DNA of 64,000 nt from Chryseolinea soli (GTDB lineage Bacteria > Bacteroidota > Bacteroidia > Cytophagales > Cyclobacteriaceae): NCBI RefSeq assembly GCF_003589925.1, contig NZ_CP032382.1, positions 1,488,001 to 1,552,000 on the forward strand, in the 5' to 3' direction. Position numbers and translations under genes: made by a program. Under the pieces are notes generated by a model. The model saw nothing but the letters and a program-made list of their open reading frames with translations. It was not told where the DNA came from and did no database searches. This document shows, one piece after another, positions 1-8,412 of the stretch (position 1 is its first letter; each line of letters opens with the position of its first letter).

Positions 1-324
1 ATCTCTTCCTACGTAGGCACCGCCAGCTCGGGGCAGATGAAGACCCTGATCGGCCTGGAAGAAAGTTTATTTAACCAGGATATTATTATTGTAGAAGATA
101 TTGTAGACACCGGCCTCACGTTGCAAAAGATCGTAGAGGAATTGAAAAGCCTGGGCACAAAATCCGTGGAAGTGGTGGCCCTCCTGCGCAAGCAACCGGC
201 CCGTGAAAAAATGATTGACGTGAAATACGTTGGCTTCGAGATCGAGAACGAGTTCGTGCTGGGCTATGGGCTCGACTACGACGGACTCGGCCGCAACCTC
301 AAGGACGTATACAAGGCCGGTTAA
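1..324 (+). CDS. hpt: Hypoxanthine phosphoribosyltransferase, 3' part only
   Basis: Purine salvage enzyme joining hypoxanthine or guanine to PRPP to give IMP or GMP in the cytoplasm. The reading frame is open from base 1, so the N-terminus lies outside the window; the visible part is 107 residues. The PRPP-binding loop VEDIVDTGLT is clear and the upstream SSYVGTASSGQ segment fits the flexible active-site loop of the family. The C-terminal GYGLDYDGLGRNL segment is typical of bacterial HPRT. It is followed on the same strand by adk and obgE, an order common in Cytophagales-type genomes. Function is well supported; only the missing 5' end limits the call. Confidence 0.93.
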   Translation: MSSYVGTASSGQMKTLIGLEESLFNQDIIIVEDIVDTGLTLQKIVEELKSLGTKSVEVVALLRKQPAREKMIDVKYVGFEIENEFVLGYGLDYDGLGRNLKDVYKAG

Positions 325-427
325 ATTTCATATTCGCCCATGCGTAAATCGAACTTTCATTCCTTATCTTCGTCAGCTTGATACAACCCAAGCGGCCCAT
401 TTTACAACGTAAACCGACAACGCTCAC

Positions 428-1009
428 ATGATCAACCTTATTCTCTTTGGCCCCCCCGGCGCAGGTAAAGGCACACAAAGTGCTAAAATCATTGAAAAAT
501 ATTCGCTCATGCACATCTCTACGGGCGACCTTTTCCGCAAACACCTCAAAGAAGGAACACCCCTCGGCAAACTTGCCCAGGATTATATGTCGAAAGGAAA
601 TCTCGTGCCCGATCAATTGGTGATCGACATGGTAGACGATAAAATAAAGAGCAGTGGTCAGATCGCCGGCATCATCTTCGACGGCTTCCCCCGCACCACA
701 CCCCAGGCCGAAGCACTCGACAAATTGCTGGCCTCGAAGGGCGCCCCTATCAAAGTGCTCATCGAACTGGTTGTTCCTGAAGAAGAATTGAAGAAGCGAC
801 TGGCCGAACGCGCCGTAAAAGAAAACCGTCCCGACGATGCCAAGCCCGAAGTGATCGCAAACCGGATCAGCGTCTACAAAGCAGAGACCGTTTCGGTTGC
901 CGACTACTATAAAAAGCTGGGCAAGTATTCATCCATCGTAGGCGTTGGTGACATTGAAAATATTTTTTCAAACCTTTGCCGCGAGATCGATAAAAGCCTG
1001 CTGCTCTAG
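428..1009 (+). CDS. adk: Adenylate kinase, short form
   Basis: Interconverts ATP + AMP and two ADP, setting the adenylate energy balance. The P-loop GPPGAGKGT lies at residues 8-16, followed by the AMP-binding STGDLFR and the DGFPRT motif. At 193 residues this is the short form: the region after the ERAVKENRPDD segment passes straight to the C-terminal helices without the large LID insertion and without zinc-binding cysteines. The ATG at 428 is immediately followed by the beta strand that leads into the P-loop, so the start is secure. It sits between hpt and obgE on the same strand. Confidence 0.97.
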   Translation: MINLILFGPPGAGKGTQSAKIIEKYSLMHISTGDLFRKHLKEGTPLGKLAQDYMSKGNLVPDQLVIDMVDDKIKSSGQIAGIIFDGFPRTTPQAEALDKLLASKGAPIKVLIELVVPEEELKKRLAERAVKENRPDDAKPEVIANRISVYKAETVSVADYYKKLGKYSSIVGVGDIENIFSNLCREIDKSLLL

Positions 1010-1051
1010 AGCAAAGGTCTTGTATAAAAAAACTCATTAACCGCCATCTCC

Positions 1052-2041
1052 GTGTCCTCACCAAACTTTATTGACTACGTAAAATTTTGTTCCCGCTCGG
1101 GTCACGGAGGTGCGGGGTATTTGCATTTTCATCGCGAGAAATTTATTCAACACGGCGGTCCCGATGGCGGCAACGGGGGCCGTGGGGGTCACGTGATCCT
1201 GCGTGGCAACGCCCAGCATTGGACACTCCTCCACTTGAAGTATCGGAAGCACGTGATCGCCACCAACGGCAACCGCGGCGAAGAACAGGACCGGACCGGC
1301 CACGACGGCGAAGACGAGATCCTGGACGTGCCCCTGGGCACCGTGGCCAAGCGCGCCGACACCGAGGAGATCCTTTTCGAGATCACCGAAGACGGCAAAG
1401 AATACATCCTCACACCCGGTGGTCGCGGCGGCAAAGGCAACGCCTTTTTTGCAACCTCCACCAACCAGGCCCCCCAACACGCCCAACCCGGCGAGCCCGG
1501 CAAAGAGGAGTGGATTGTTTTGGAATTGAAACTACTGGCCGACGTCGGTTTAGTGGGGTTCCCCAATGCAGGGAAATCTACCCTGCTCTCGGTGGTGTCG
1601 GCAGCCAAACCGAAGATCGGCGACTATCCCTTCACCACCCTCACCCCAAACCTGGGCGTGGTGTCCTATCGCGACGCACACTCTTTTGTCATGGCCGACA
1701 TTCCCGGCATCATTGAAGGCGCGGCCGAAGGAAAAGGGCTGGGTATCCGTTTCCTCCGCCACATCGAACGAAATTCTTTACTGCTGTTCATGATCCCCGC
1801 CGACGCCAAAGACATCGGGGTGGAATACGATATTTTATTGAACGAGCTGCGCAAATACAATCCCGAGCTTTTGGACAAAAAGCGGCTTTTGGCCATTTCC
1901 AAGGCCGATATGCTGGACGACGAATTGAAAGAAGCCATCAAAAAAGAGCTCCCAACCGAACTGCCCTCCGTGTTTATCTCCTCCATAACCTCGCAAGGAA
2001 TCACCGAATTGAAGGATCTGATCTGGAAAAACCTGCATTAA
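1052..2041 (+). CDS. obgE: Obg family ribosome-associated GTPase
   Basis: Late 50S assembly and stress-linked GTPase. The N-terminal glycine-rich Obg fold covers about residues 1-160, with many GG turns such as [15 protein letters not shown] repeats. The G domain follows, with the P-loop GFPNAGKST, the switch [11 protein letters not shown], and SKAD in place of the usual NKxD at the G4 position. No C-terminal OCT domain is present; the protein ends at 329 residues after the G domain. The start is a GTG: the first residues [11 protein letters not shown] match the usual Obg N-terminus and no ATG lies in a better position. It begins 42 bases after adk. Confidence 0.95.
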   Translation: MSSPNFIDYVKFCSRSGHGGAGYLHFHREKFIQHGGPDGGNGGRGGHVILRGNAQHWTLLHLKYRKHVIATNGNRGEEQDRTGHDGEDEILDVPLGTVAKRADTEEILFEITEDGKEYILTPGGRGGKGNAFFATSTNQAPQHAQPGEPGKEEWIVLELKLLADVGLVGFPNAGKSTLLSVVSAAKPKIGDYPFTTLTPNLGVVSYRDAHSFVMADIPGIIEGAAEGKGLGIRFLRHIERNSLLLFMIPADAKDIGVEYDILLNELRKYNPELLDKKRLLAISKADMLDDELKEAIKKELPTELPSVFISSITSQGITELKDLIWKNLH

Positions 2042-2092
2042 CCGCCCTCCAGGTGTCAAAGGCTAAAAATGTCAGATTGGCATAAAATGCCT

Positions 2093-2108
2093 TTGGCAAA
2101 ATTGTTGA
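2093..2108 (+). promoter_or_regulatory. TTGGCA-N6-TTGA element before grpE
   Basis: TTGGCA at 2093-2098, six bases, then TTGA at 2105-2108, 31 bases before the chosen grpE start. The layout equals a sigma-54 -24/-12 promoter (TGGCAC-N5-TTGC) except that the last base is A rather than C. The same element stands before dnaK and both FtsX permeases in this window. It lies in the 98-base gap after obgE, so grpE-dnaJ can have its own promoter. Confidence 0.5.
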
Positions 2109-2139
2109 CATTTGCCCCTTGTTAATTTTCCAATCCGAT

Positions 2140-2745
2140 ATGTCTATGGAAAACCACGCAAATGAAAACGAAATGAGCAAAAACGAAGAAATGATCTCTG
2201 AAAATAACGAGGCAGCAGAAAATGTGTCAGCCCAGCAGGAAACCCCTGTGGCGGAAAACGGCACCAAAGAAGGTGCTTCCGCGGAAAATGTGGTGGTAGA
2301 CCCCGCCATCAAGCTGCAGCAGGAATTGGATGAGCAAAAAGATAAATACATCCGTCTCTACTCCGAATTCGACAACTTCCGTCGCCGCACGGCCAAGGAA
2401 AAGCTCGAACTCATCCAGTCTGCCAACGAACAATTGCTGAACAAGCTTCTCCCCGTAGCCGACGATTTTGATCGCGCCGAAAAATCGTTCAAAGACAAGA
2501 ACGATAAAGAACTGGAGGGCTTTTTCCTTATCGCCAATAAATTCAGAAAGACCCTGGAGCAATCCGGTGTGAAGGTGATGGAGATCAACGCCCAGACCGA
2601 GTTCAACCCCGACCTTCACGAAGCCATCACCCAGATCCCCGTGCCCGACGCAGCCCAGAAAGGAAAAATCGTGGACGTGGTCGAGAAAGGTTATCTATTA
2701 AATGACAAAGTAATACGATTTGCCAAGGTGGTTGTCGGAAGTTAA
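2140..2745 (+). CDS. grpE: Nucleotide exchange factor GrpE
   Basis: Releases ADP from DnaK in the Hsp70 cycle. The 201-residue protein has a charged, low-complexity N-terminus, a long coiled-coil helix from about residue 60 ([18 protein letters not shown]), the DNFRRRT segment that marks GrpE, and the C-terminal beta domain with NPDLHEAI and [18 protein letters not shown]. The frame can be extended to a TTG at 2119, but the ATG at 2140 (or the ATG at 2146) gives a normal N-terminus and leaves the TTGGCA-N6-TTGA element outside the gene. dnaJ follows after 35 bases, so the two are probably co-transcribed; dnaK is 12 kb away. Confidence 0.95.
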   Translation: MSMENHANENEMSKNEEMISENNEAAENVSAQQETPVAENGTKEGASAENVVVDPAIKLQQELDEQKDKYIRLYSEFDNFRRRTAKEKLELIQSANEQLLNKLLPVADDFDRAEKSFKDKNDKELEGFFLIANKFRKTLEQSGVKVMEINAQTEFNPDLHEAITQIPVPDAAQKGKIVDVVEKGYLLNDKVIRFAKVVVGS

Positions 2746-2780
2746 TTCCCCACCGGCGATCCACTTCAATATTTAACTGC

Positions 2781-3911
2781 ATGTCAACGAAAAGAGACTA
2801 CTACGAAATCCTGGGGGTCAGCAAAACTGCCTCTGCCGACGAGATCAAGAAGGCCTATCGCAAGGTGGCCATCCAATTCCATCCGGATAAAAATCCGGAC
2901 AACAAGGAGGCGGAGGAACAATTCAAGGAAGCAGCCGAGGCCTACGAGGTGTTGAGCGATGCCGACAAGCGCGCGAAATACGACCGCTTCGGCCATGCCC
3001 GTCCCGGCAACGGTGGCTTTGGAGGTCATGAAATGAACATGGAGGACATCTTCAGCCAGTTTGGTGACATCTTTGGTGGCGGCGGAGGAGGAAGTCCTTT
3101 TGAAAGTTTCTTTGGTGGTTCCAGCCGTGGTGGCGGACGACGCCAGCGGAAGGGCTCAAACCTGCGGATCAAACTGAAGCTCACGCTGGAGGAAGTGGCC
3201 CACGGTGTAGAGAAAAAGATCAAGGTAAACCGCTTGATCCGTGCAGAAGGCGTAACCTTCAAGACCTGCACGACCTGCCAGGGCTCCGGCCAGGTCCGCA
3301 AGGTGGTGAACACCATGCTGGGTCAAATGGTATCGGCCAGCACCTGCCCCACCTGTGACGGCTCGGGACAAGTGATCGAAAAAAGACCTGCCGGCGTGGA
3401 TAGCTCCGGTCTGGTTTCCAAAGAAGAGATCCTCAGCGTAAAAATACCGGCCGGTGTAGCCGATGGCATGCAACTCTCCATGTCGGGCAAAGGCAACGAG
3501 GCCCCTGGGGGCGGCATAGCCGGCGACCTGCTCATCCTTATCGAAGAACAGGAAGACAAGGCCCTGAAGCGCGATGGCAACAACCTCGTGTACGACCTTT
3601 ATATCAGTTTTATCGACGCGGCTATCGGTACAAGCATCGAAGTGCCGTCGGTTAGCGGGAAGGTGAAGATCAAGATCGACCCCGGCACCCAGAGCGGAAA
3701 GATCCTCCGGTTGCGTGGAAAAGGCCTAAAAGACGTGAATGGCTATGAAACCGGCGACCAACTGATCTATGTGAATGTATGGACGCCCAAAAAGCTGACA
3801 TCAGAAGAAAGGGCCAAATTGGAGAGTTTGAGGACCTCACATAACTTCGAACCACAACCCGATGCGAACGAAAAAGGCTTTTTTGAGCGAATGAAGGAGT
3901 TTTTCAATTAA
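2781..3911 (+). CDS. dnaJ: Chaperone DnaJ with a single zinc site
   Basis: Hsp40 co-chaperone that delivers substrates to DnaK and stimulates its ATPase. The J domain has HPD at residues 34-36. A Gly/Phe-rich linker covers about 72-120. The cysteine-rich region holds only two CxxCxGxG motifs, with cysteines at 163, 166, 189 and 192; a classical type I DnaJ has four such motifs. The retained pair corresponds to the inner motifs 2 and 3, and the positions of motifs 1 and 4 are filled by [11 protein letters not shown] and [11 protein letters not shown]. The C-terminal peptide-binding domains ([13 protein letters not shown] onward) are complete. It is followed by a strong terminator. An alternative CbpA-type label is less likely, because the zinc region and the grpE linkage are kept. 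Confidence 0.94.
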   Translation: MSTKRDYYEILGVSKTASADEIKKAYRKVAIQFHPDKNPDNKEAEEQFKEAAEAYEVLSDADKRAKYDRFGHARPGNGGFGGHEMNMEDIFSQFGDIFGGGGGGSPFESFFGGSSRGGGRRQRKGSNLRIKLKLTLEEVAHGVEKKIKVNRLIRAEGVTFKTCTTCQGSGQVRKVVNTMLGQMVSASTCPTCDGSGQVIEKRPAGVDSSGLVSKEEILSVKIPAGVADGMQLSMSGKGNEAPGGGIAGDLLILIEEQEDKALKRDGNNLVYDLYISFIDAAIGTSIEVPSVSGKVKIKIDPGTQSGKILRLRGKGLKDVNGYETGDQLIYVNVWTPKKLTSEERAKLESLRTSHNFEPQPDANEKGFFERMKEFFN

Positions 3912-3936
3912 CATTGACACAACCTCTTCTTAACAG

Positions 3937-3971
3937 ACCCCGTTTAACTAATCTTAGACGGGGTTTTTTTT
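3937..3971 (+). terminator. Rho-independent terminator after dnaJ
   Basis: ACCCCGT at 3937-3943 pairs with ACGGGGT at 3958-3964, followed by a run of T. It closes the grpE-dnaJ unit. Confidence 0.85.
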
Positions 3972-4035
3972 ATACTATTTCAACTATAAACTTACACGCC
4001 GTAACCTGCAGAGGGTTAGGCCGTAAATACAGTTC

Positions 4036-4944
4036 ATGCACAGAAAGATTTGGTTAACATGTTGCGGAATTGCACTTGTGGGGGTGACAGTGGGTCAGAT
4101 TAAGAAGCAGTTCACGGTGGAAGACTCCCAATCGTGCGAAAATATCAGGCTTTCCTTGAAAGCCAATAGTGGCAATTGCTATATCAAACCCTCCCATAAC
4201 CCCGAAATTCTCAACGTTTTCAGCAATCAGACCGAACAGACCTATGCCCACAACTTCCGGAAGGAAATAAAGGGCAAAACCTGCGAAGTCCTCCTCAATC
4301 TCGAAGAAGTACAAACCGAAGGCCTCAGTCAGACCATTTCAGCCCGTTTTTTTGGCGCCTCCGACGCTCCCGTCAACGACAAGATCTGGAAAATGTACCT
4401 CACGGACGCCAAGCCCTATTTCCTGGAACTGAACTATGGCGTGGGCAATGCCAATGTGGACCTTTCCGGCCTGGCCATCAAAAAACTGAAGATCAACACC
4501 GGTAGCGCCGACGTTAATGTGAACTATAATTCGGCTCTTGAAAACCAGATCGACATGGATACTTTCTTTGTGAAAGTGGATCTGGGTTCGATCAATGTAA
4601 AGAACATCAACTTGTCGCGCACGCGCTTTGTGATGGCCGACGTAGGGTTCGGCAACATGACGCTGGATTTCAGCAACAAGCCGCTCGTCAGCAATAAAGT
4701 GAAGGGCAGTGTGGGTGCCGGAAATCTGCTCATCGTCCTTCCCAATGACCACCTCACGCCCGTACTGGTGAAGATCAAAGATTCCTGGCTTTGCAGCGTG
4801 AAGCTCCCGGGCGATTTGAAAAAGATCGGCGAAAACATGTATGCCAACGCCGCCTACACGAAAGACGCCAAGAACTCACTCACCTTCGACCTGGATGTTT
4901 CCATGGGCAACATCACTTTCCAAGAAGGAGTAGCCTCACGCTAA
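4036..4944 (+). CDS. Secreted adhesin-like (DUF4097/toast-rack type) protein of unknown role
   Basis: I do not recognise a specific function. The 302-residue product starts with an N-terminal hydrophobic segment (IWLTCCGIALVGVTVG), so it is probably exported. The second half carries short repeating beta strands separated by about 18-22 residues, for example LELNYGVGNANVDLSG, LKINTGSADVNVNY, VKVDLGSINVKNIN and VMADVGFGNMTLDF. This pattern resembles the beta-helical putative-adhesin folds (DUF4097, LiaF-like or toast-rack). A lone cysteine pair sits near the mature N-terminus. It stands alone between the dnaJ terminator and a convergent NTF2-like gene. Confidence 0.6.
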   Translation: MHRKIWLTCCGIALVGVTVGQIKKQFTVEDSQSCENIRLSLKANSGNCYIKPSHNPEILNVFSNQTEQTYAHNFRKEIKGKTCEVLLNLEEVQTEGLSQTISARFFGASDAPVNDKIWKMYLTDAKPYFLELNYGVGNANVDLSGLAIKKLKINTGSADVNVNYNSALENQIDMDTFFVKVDLGSINVKNINLSRTRFVMADVGFGNMTLDFSNKPLVSNKVKGSVGAGNLLIVLPNDHLTPVLVKIKDSWLCSVKLPGDLKKIGENMYANAAYTKDAKNSLTFDLDVSMGNITFQEGVASR

Positions 4945-4983
4945 CCCGGGCCGCATTTCTTTCCATTCAACATTTTATTGATT

Positions 4984-5352
4984 TTACGCATGCGCACATG
5001 CCGTCACGTAGGGCATGTTGCTCACGATCTTCCAATCCTCATCTTCTTGTATGAACTGCAGAAACACGTGCATGATCGTTTGACGGCCGTGTAAGGTGTA
5101 CTGCGCCATCGCCGTGGGGCCCATCACGTGGATAGACAAGTCTTCGATCTTGTAGTCATCCCCACCCGCTTTGCCGCTGCGGATCAGGTCGAGGTAGCTT
5201 GTCTTGGAAAGAAAGGTGGACAATTGATGGGGTACGCTTTTGTTTACGATCACTTTGAACTCCGGATGGAGAAGTGAATCGATCGTTTCAATTGATCGTT
5301 GCGCAAGGGCTGAGACGTAGCTTTCAATAAGGGCGTTGATCATGGTTTCCAT
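4984..5352 (-). CDS. Small NTF2-like (SnoaL/DUF4440-type) protein
   Basis: A 122-residue cytoplasmic-looking protein without signal peptide. It has an N-terminal helix (MINALIESYVSALAQRS), LLHPEFKVIV near residue 30, and a C-terminal sheet ending in HVFLQFIQEDEDWKIVSNM; this is the cone-shaped NTF2 fold seen in SnoaL, DUF4440 and putative lumazine-binding proteins. The function of these proteins cannot be read from sequence. The gene follows a Crp/Fnr regulator by 75 bases on the same strand and may be co-transcribed with it or be its target. Confidence 0.65.
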   Translation of the reverse strand: METMINALIESYVSALAQRSIETIDSLLHPEFKVIVNKSVPHQLSTFLSKTSYLDLIRSGKAGGDDYKIEDLSIHVMGPTAMAQYTLHGRQTIMHVFLQFIQEDEDWKIVSNMPYVTACAHA

Positions 5353-5427
5353 ATTTTTTATACAAAGGAAACCGATAGGATCCGGCTGTCATTTGACGAT
5401 CGTCACAAAAGCAAATCGTGTCACTGG

Positions 5428-6024
5428 TCAATCTGAAATACGAGCCCTGATCCTGCTCAGCGTTTCGCGCGCCACGCCGAGATAAGTCGCCAGGTATTGC
5501 AGGGGCACCCGGCGCACCAATTCGGGATGATGCTCCACCACAAATTGATAACGCTCCGTAGGCGAGTATAAAGTAAACAACCCTGCATAAGCATTTTGGC
5601 GGATCATCATTTGTTCCACGATAGCCCTTCCGATAGATTCAAACACAGGTGCGCGTTTATACAACGCCAACATCTTTTCACGGTCGCCATACACGATGCG
5701 CGTCTCTTCCAATGTTTCTAATGTATGCTTTGACGGTTGCTGGAGCGTAAGGCTTTCAAAATCGCTGGCAAACTCATTCTCGAAATAGAAATGATTGCAG
5801 ATCTCCTGGCCATTCTTTAGTGCATAAGAGCGCACGGCGCCCGTTTCAATAAAATATAATCCGCGACAAACCTGCCCCGCCGACAGGCACACGGTTTTCG
5901 CGGGGAAGTTTTTTTCCGTAAGGCACGATGTGAAGGTGAGCCACTCTTCCTGGGTGATGGGGCGGATGGCCGAAAGCAATTTATGTAGCGCGTGAAACAT
6001 GTGGTTCCTGTTCTGCTTTACCAT
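5428..6024 (-). CDS. Crp/Fnr family transcriptional regulator
   Basis: The 198-residue protein has an N-terminal cyclic-nucleotide-binding-like beta roll (about residues 15-125, including the LYFIETGAVRSYALKNGQE strand pair) and a C-terminal helix-turn-helix, VPLQYLATYLGVARETLSRI. It has no FNR-type cysteine cluster, and the phosphate-binding cassette is not the cAMP-binding one, so the ligand is unknown. This matches the Bacteroidota group of short Crp-like regulators. A second possible start lies at Met9 (base 6000). The gene is divergent from the ABC exporter pair starting at 6122, 97 bases away, and may control it, the downstream NTF2-like gene, or both. Confidence 0.8.
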   Translation of the reverse strand: MVKQNRNHMFHALHKLLSAIRPITQEEWLTFTSCLTEKNFPAKTVCLSAGQVCRGLYFIETGAVRSYALKNGQEICNHFYFENEFASDFESLTLQQPSKHTLETLEETRIVYGDREKMLALYKRAPVFESIGRAIVEQMMIRQNAYAGLFTLYSPTERYQFVVEHHPELVRRVPLQYLATYLGVARETLSRIRARISD

Positions 6025-6121
6025 GGAAAAATCGGCAAAGCCAAATCCTTTGTTAAAGAGAATACATTTATTCTGTAATTTCCAGTGTTAATCGGATACT
6101 AATTCCAAAAACCTAACAACA

Positions 6122-7039
6122 GTGGAGGCCGCATTAATCGCTCAACACGTTACCAAGCGCTATACCAACCACGTAGCCCTGGACCAGGTAAGCCTGACCA
6201 TTCCGCAACAAACCATCTTTGGTTTGCTGGGACCCAATGGCGCCGGGAAGACCACCCTTATCCGCATCATCAATCAGATCATCAACGCCGACAGCGGCGA
6301 GATCTCCATTTTTGGAGACCCCCTGCAGCCCAAACACATCGGCACTATCGGCTATTTGCCGGAGGAGCGCGGGTTGTACAAGAAACTGAAAGTGGGCGAG
6401 CAACTGGTATACCTCGCGCAACTCAAAGGACTGTCGCGCAAGGATGCTTCCGAAAAAAGCAAAGCCTGGATGCGGAAATTCGAGATCACCGATTGGTGGA
6501 ACAAGAAGGTGGAGGACCTCAGCAAGGGCATGGCGCAAAAAGTGCAGTTCATCAGCACGGTGATGCACGAACCCAGGCTGATCATTTTAGATGAACCCTT
6601 CTCCGGCTTCGACCCGGTGAACGCGCAGTTGATCACCCAAGAGATCCTGGAGCTGAAAGCAAAAGGCTGCACCATCATTTTCTCCACCCACCGCATGGAG
6701 ACCGTAGAAGATCTTTGTGACCACATCGCGCTCATCAACAAATCCAAAAAGATCCTGGAGGGCTCCAAGAAGCAAGTGAAGGATACGTATCGCACCAACA
6801 CGTTTGTGGTGGAACATAAGGGCACCTTCAATCTTTCCAGCGATGGGTATGAATTGGTGGAGCAAAAAAATATAGAAGACACCTTCTTCCGATCGGTCAT
6901 ACGATCAAGACATGTTACTTCGCCCAATCAACTGATCCGCGATCTGACCAACGTTACCGAAGTGCACAGCTTTATTGAAAAAATACCGACCATGAGCGAG
7001 ATCTTCATTACCCTGGTGAAAGGAGGCAGCGATGAATAA
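6122..7039 (+). CDS. ABC transporter ATP-binding protein, NatA-type
   Basis: Cytoplasmic ATPase of an ABC-2 type exporter. Walker A GPNGAGKTT lies at about residues 36-45, the signature LSKGMAQKVQ and Walker B LIILDEPFSGFD follow, then the H-loop STHRME. A C-terminal DUF4162-like tail makes up the last 90 residues. The start is GTG at 6122; the protein begins directly at the first beta strand and there is no upstream ATG in frame. Its stop overlaps the start of the permease gene by 8 bases, so the two are translationally coupled. The substrate is unknown; NatAB relatives export sodium, but sequence alone does not show that here. Confidence 0.88.
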   Translation: MEAALIAQHVTKRYTNHVALDQVSLTIPQQTIFGLLGPNGAGKTTLIRIINQIINADSGEISIFGDPLQPKHIGTIGYLPEERGLYKKLKVGEQLVYLAQLKGLSRKDASEKSKAWMRKFEITDWWNKKVEDLSKGMAQKVQFISTVMHEPRLIILDEPFSGFDPVNAQLITQEILELKAKGCTIIFSTHRMETVEDLCDHIALINKSKKILEGSKKQVKDTYRTNTFVVEHKGTFNLSSDGYELVEQKNIEDTFFRSVIRSRHVTSPNQLIRDLTNVTEVHSFIEKIPTMSEIFITLVKGGSDE

Positions 7040-8333
7040 GATATTTTTAATTATCCAGCGCGAATTTCTGAACCGCGTTCAGAAAAAATCCTTTCTCATC
7101 GCCACCATTGTGTTGCCCTTGATCTTCCCGGCCATCATGGCGGTGCTGGTGTATTTCTCGATTCAGCAAAAGAAAAATGCCACGCGACAGACCATTCAAT
7201 ACGTGGATGAAAGCGGTTTCTTTGTGCCCGACACGTCGAAATTTGTTTTCAAAAAATTGGCCATCGATGTGAGAGCGGCGAAGGAGGCCTTTCAATCGTC
7301 AGACGACTATGGATTGCTTTACATTCCCAAGCTTGAATTGTCGCACCCCAACGGAGTGACACTCTACACCAAGATCAATCCCAGCCCCAACGATATCGGC
7401 AACCTGGAAGGCATGCTCGAAAACCAGATCCGGGAATTGAAAATGCAGAAGTTCAATGTCGATCAAAAAGTTTTGGACAGCCTCAAGACCGATGTGCCCA
7501 TTGAAAATTTGAATGTGGCCGATGCGGGGCAAGAGAAAAAATCCAACTCCAACATACTGTTGGGTGTGGGGGTGGCCGCAGGCATTCTCATGTATATGTT
7601 CATCTTCATCTACGGTGCGCAAATCATGCAGGGGATCATCGAAGAAAAAACCAGCAAGGTGGTGGAAGTGATCGTGTCGTCGGTGCGGCCGTTTCAATTG
7701 ATGATGGGCAAGATCATCGGGCTGGCGTCGGTTGGGTTGCTGCAGTTCCTCATTTGGATCGTGCTCATCACCACGCTTTCGTCGGTTGTGCTGGCCTATT
7801 TTGGTGTGCAGATGCCGCAGCAGCAAATGATGCAGGAGGTGGCGCAAAACAATCCGAACATGCAAGGCCCCGAATCGGTGGAGATCTTGAAGATGCTAAG
7901 TCAGATTCCTTTCGGGTATGTGATCTTCAACTTCTTGTTTTATTTCCTGGGTGGATATTTATTGTACGGCGCCTTGTTTGCCGCCGTGGGTTCTGCGGTG
8001 GATAGTCCCGCCGAAGCACAACAATTCATGTTCCCGATCACCATTCCCTTGCTGATCTCCTACTTTGGTTTGTTCACCTTTATTATGAACGACCCCCACA
8101 GCACGGTGAGCGTCTGGCTCTCCATCATCCCCTTCACTTCGCCCATTGCCATGATGGGACGCATCGCCTTTGGCGTGCCCGCCTGGCAGCTGGCGCTCTC
8201 TATGGTTTCCCTGATCTTAGGATTTATGCTCACCACCTGGGTGGCGGGGCGGATCTACCGCGTGGGCATTCTCATGCATGGCACCAAGATCAACTACAAG
8301 GTGATGGCCAAGTGGTTTATGATGAAGGGATAA
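7032..8333 (+). CDS. ABC-2 type permease, NatB-like
   Basis: Membrane partner of the ATPase just upstream (8-base overlap). The 433-residue protein has one N-terminal membrane helix (about residues 20-43), a large extracytoplasmic loop of about 130 residues, then a C-terminal bundle of five or six helices including ILLGVGVAAGILMYMFIFIY, IIGLASVGLLQFLIWIVLIT and FNFLFYFLGGYLLYGALFA. The IIEEKTSKVVEVIVSSVRPFQLMMGKI segment between helices is typical of NatB/ABC-2 permeases. A Gln/Met-rich loop (MPQQQMMQEVAQNN) faces the outside. Substrate not determinable from sequence. Confidence 0.86.
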   Translation: MNKIFLIIQREFLNRVQKKSFLIATIVLPLIFPAIMAVLVYFSIQQKKNATRQTIQYVDESGFFVPDTSKFVFKKLAIDVRAAKEAFQSSDDYGLLYIPKLELSHPNGVTLYTKINPSPNDIGNLEGMLENQIRELKMQKFNVDQKVLDSLKTDVPIENLNVADAGQEKKSNSNILLGVGVAAGILMYMFIFIYGAQIMQGIIEEKTSKVVEVIVSSVRPFQLMMGKIIGLASVGLLQFLIWIVLITTLSSVVLAYFGVQMPQQQMMQEVAQNNPNMQGPESVEILKMLSQIPFGYVIFNFLFYFLGGYLLYGALFAAVGSAVDSPAEAQQFMFPITIPLLISYFGLFTFIMNDPHSTVSVWLSIIPFTSPIAMMGRIAFGVPAWQLALSMVSLILGFMLTTWVAGRIYRVGILMHGTKINYKVMAKWFMMKG

Positions 8334-8361
8334 GCGCGTCGGCGGTCAGCGATATTTAAAT

Positions 8362-8395
8362 AAAAAACCGGGTGAAGCGTCATCCGGTTTTTTAT
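8362..8395 (+). terminator. Terminator after the ABC exporter pair
   Basis: AACCGGGTGA and TCATCCGGTT pair around an AGCG loop with one G-U pair, flanked by A and T runs. It separates the exporter from the histidine kinase, which starts 18 bases later. Confidence 0.8.
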
Positions 8396-8412
8396 TTATC
8401 TTTCAAATCGCA

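Noticed and set aside
2093..2114. TTTG/TAnnTTTG housekeeping promoter for grpE using TTTG at 2092-2095 and GACATTTG
   Set aside because: Spacing of 11 bases is far too short and the -7 box lacks its first T.
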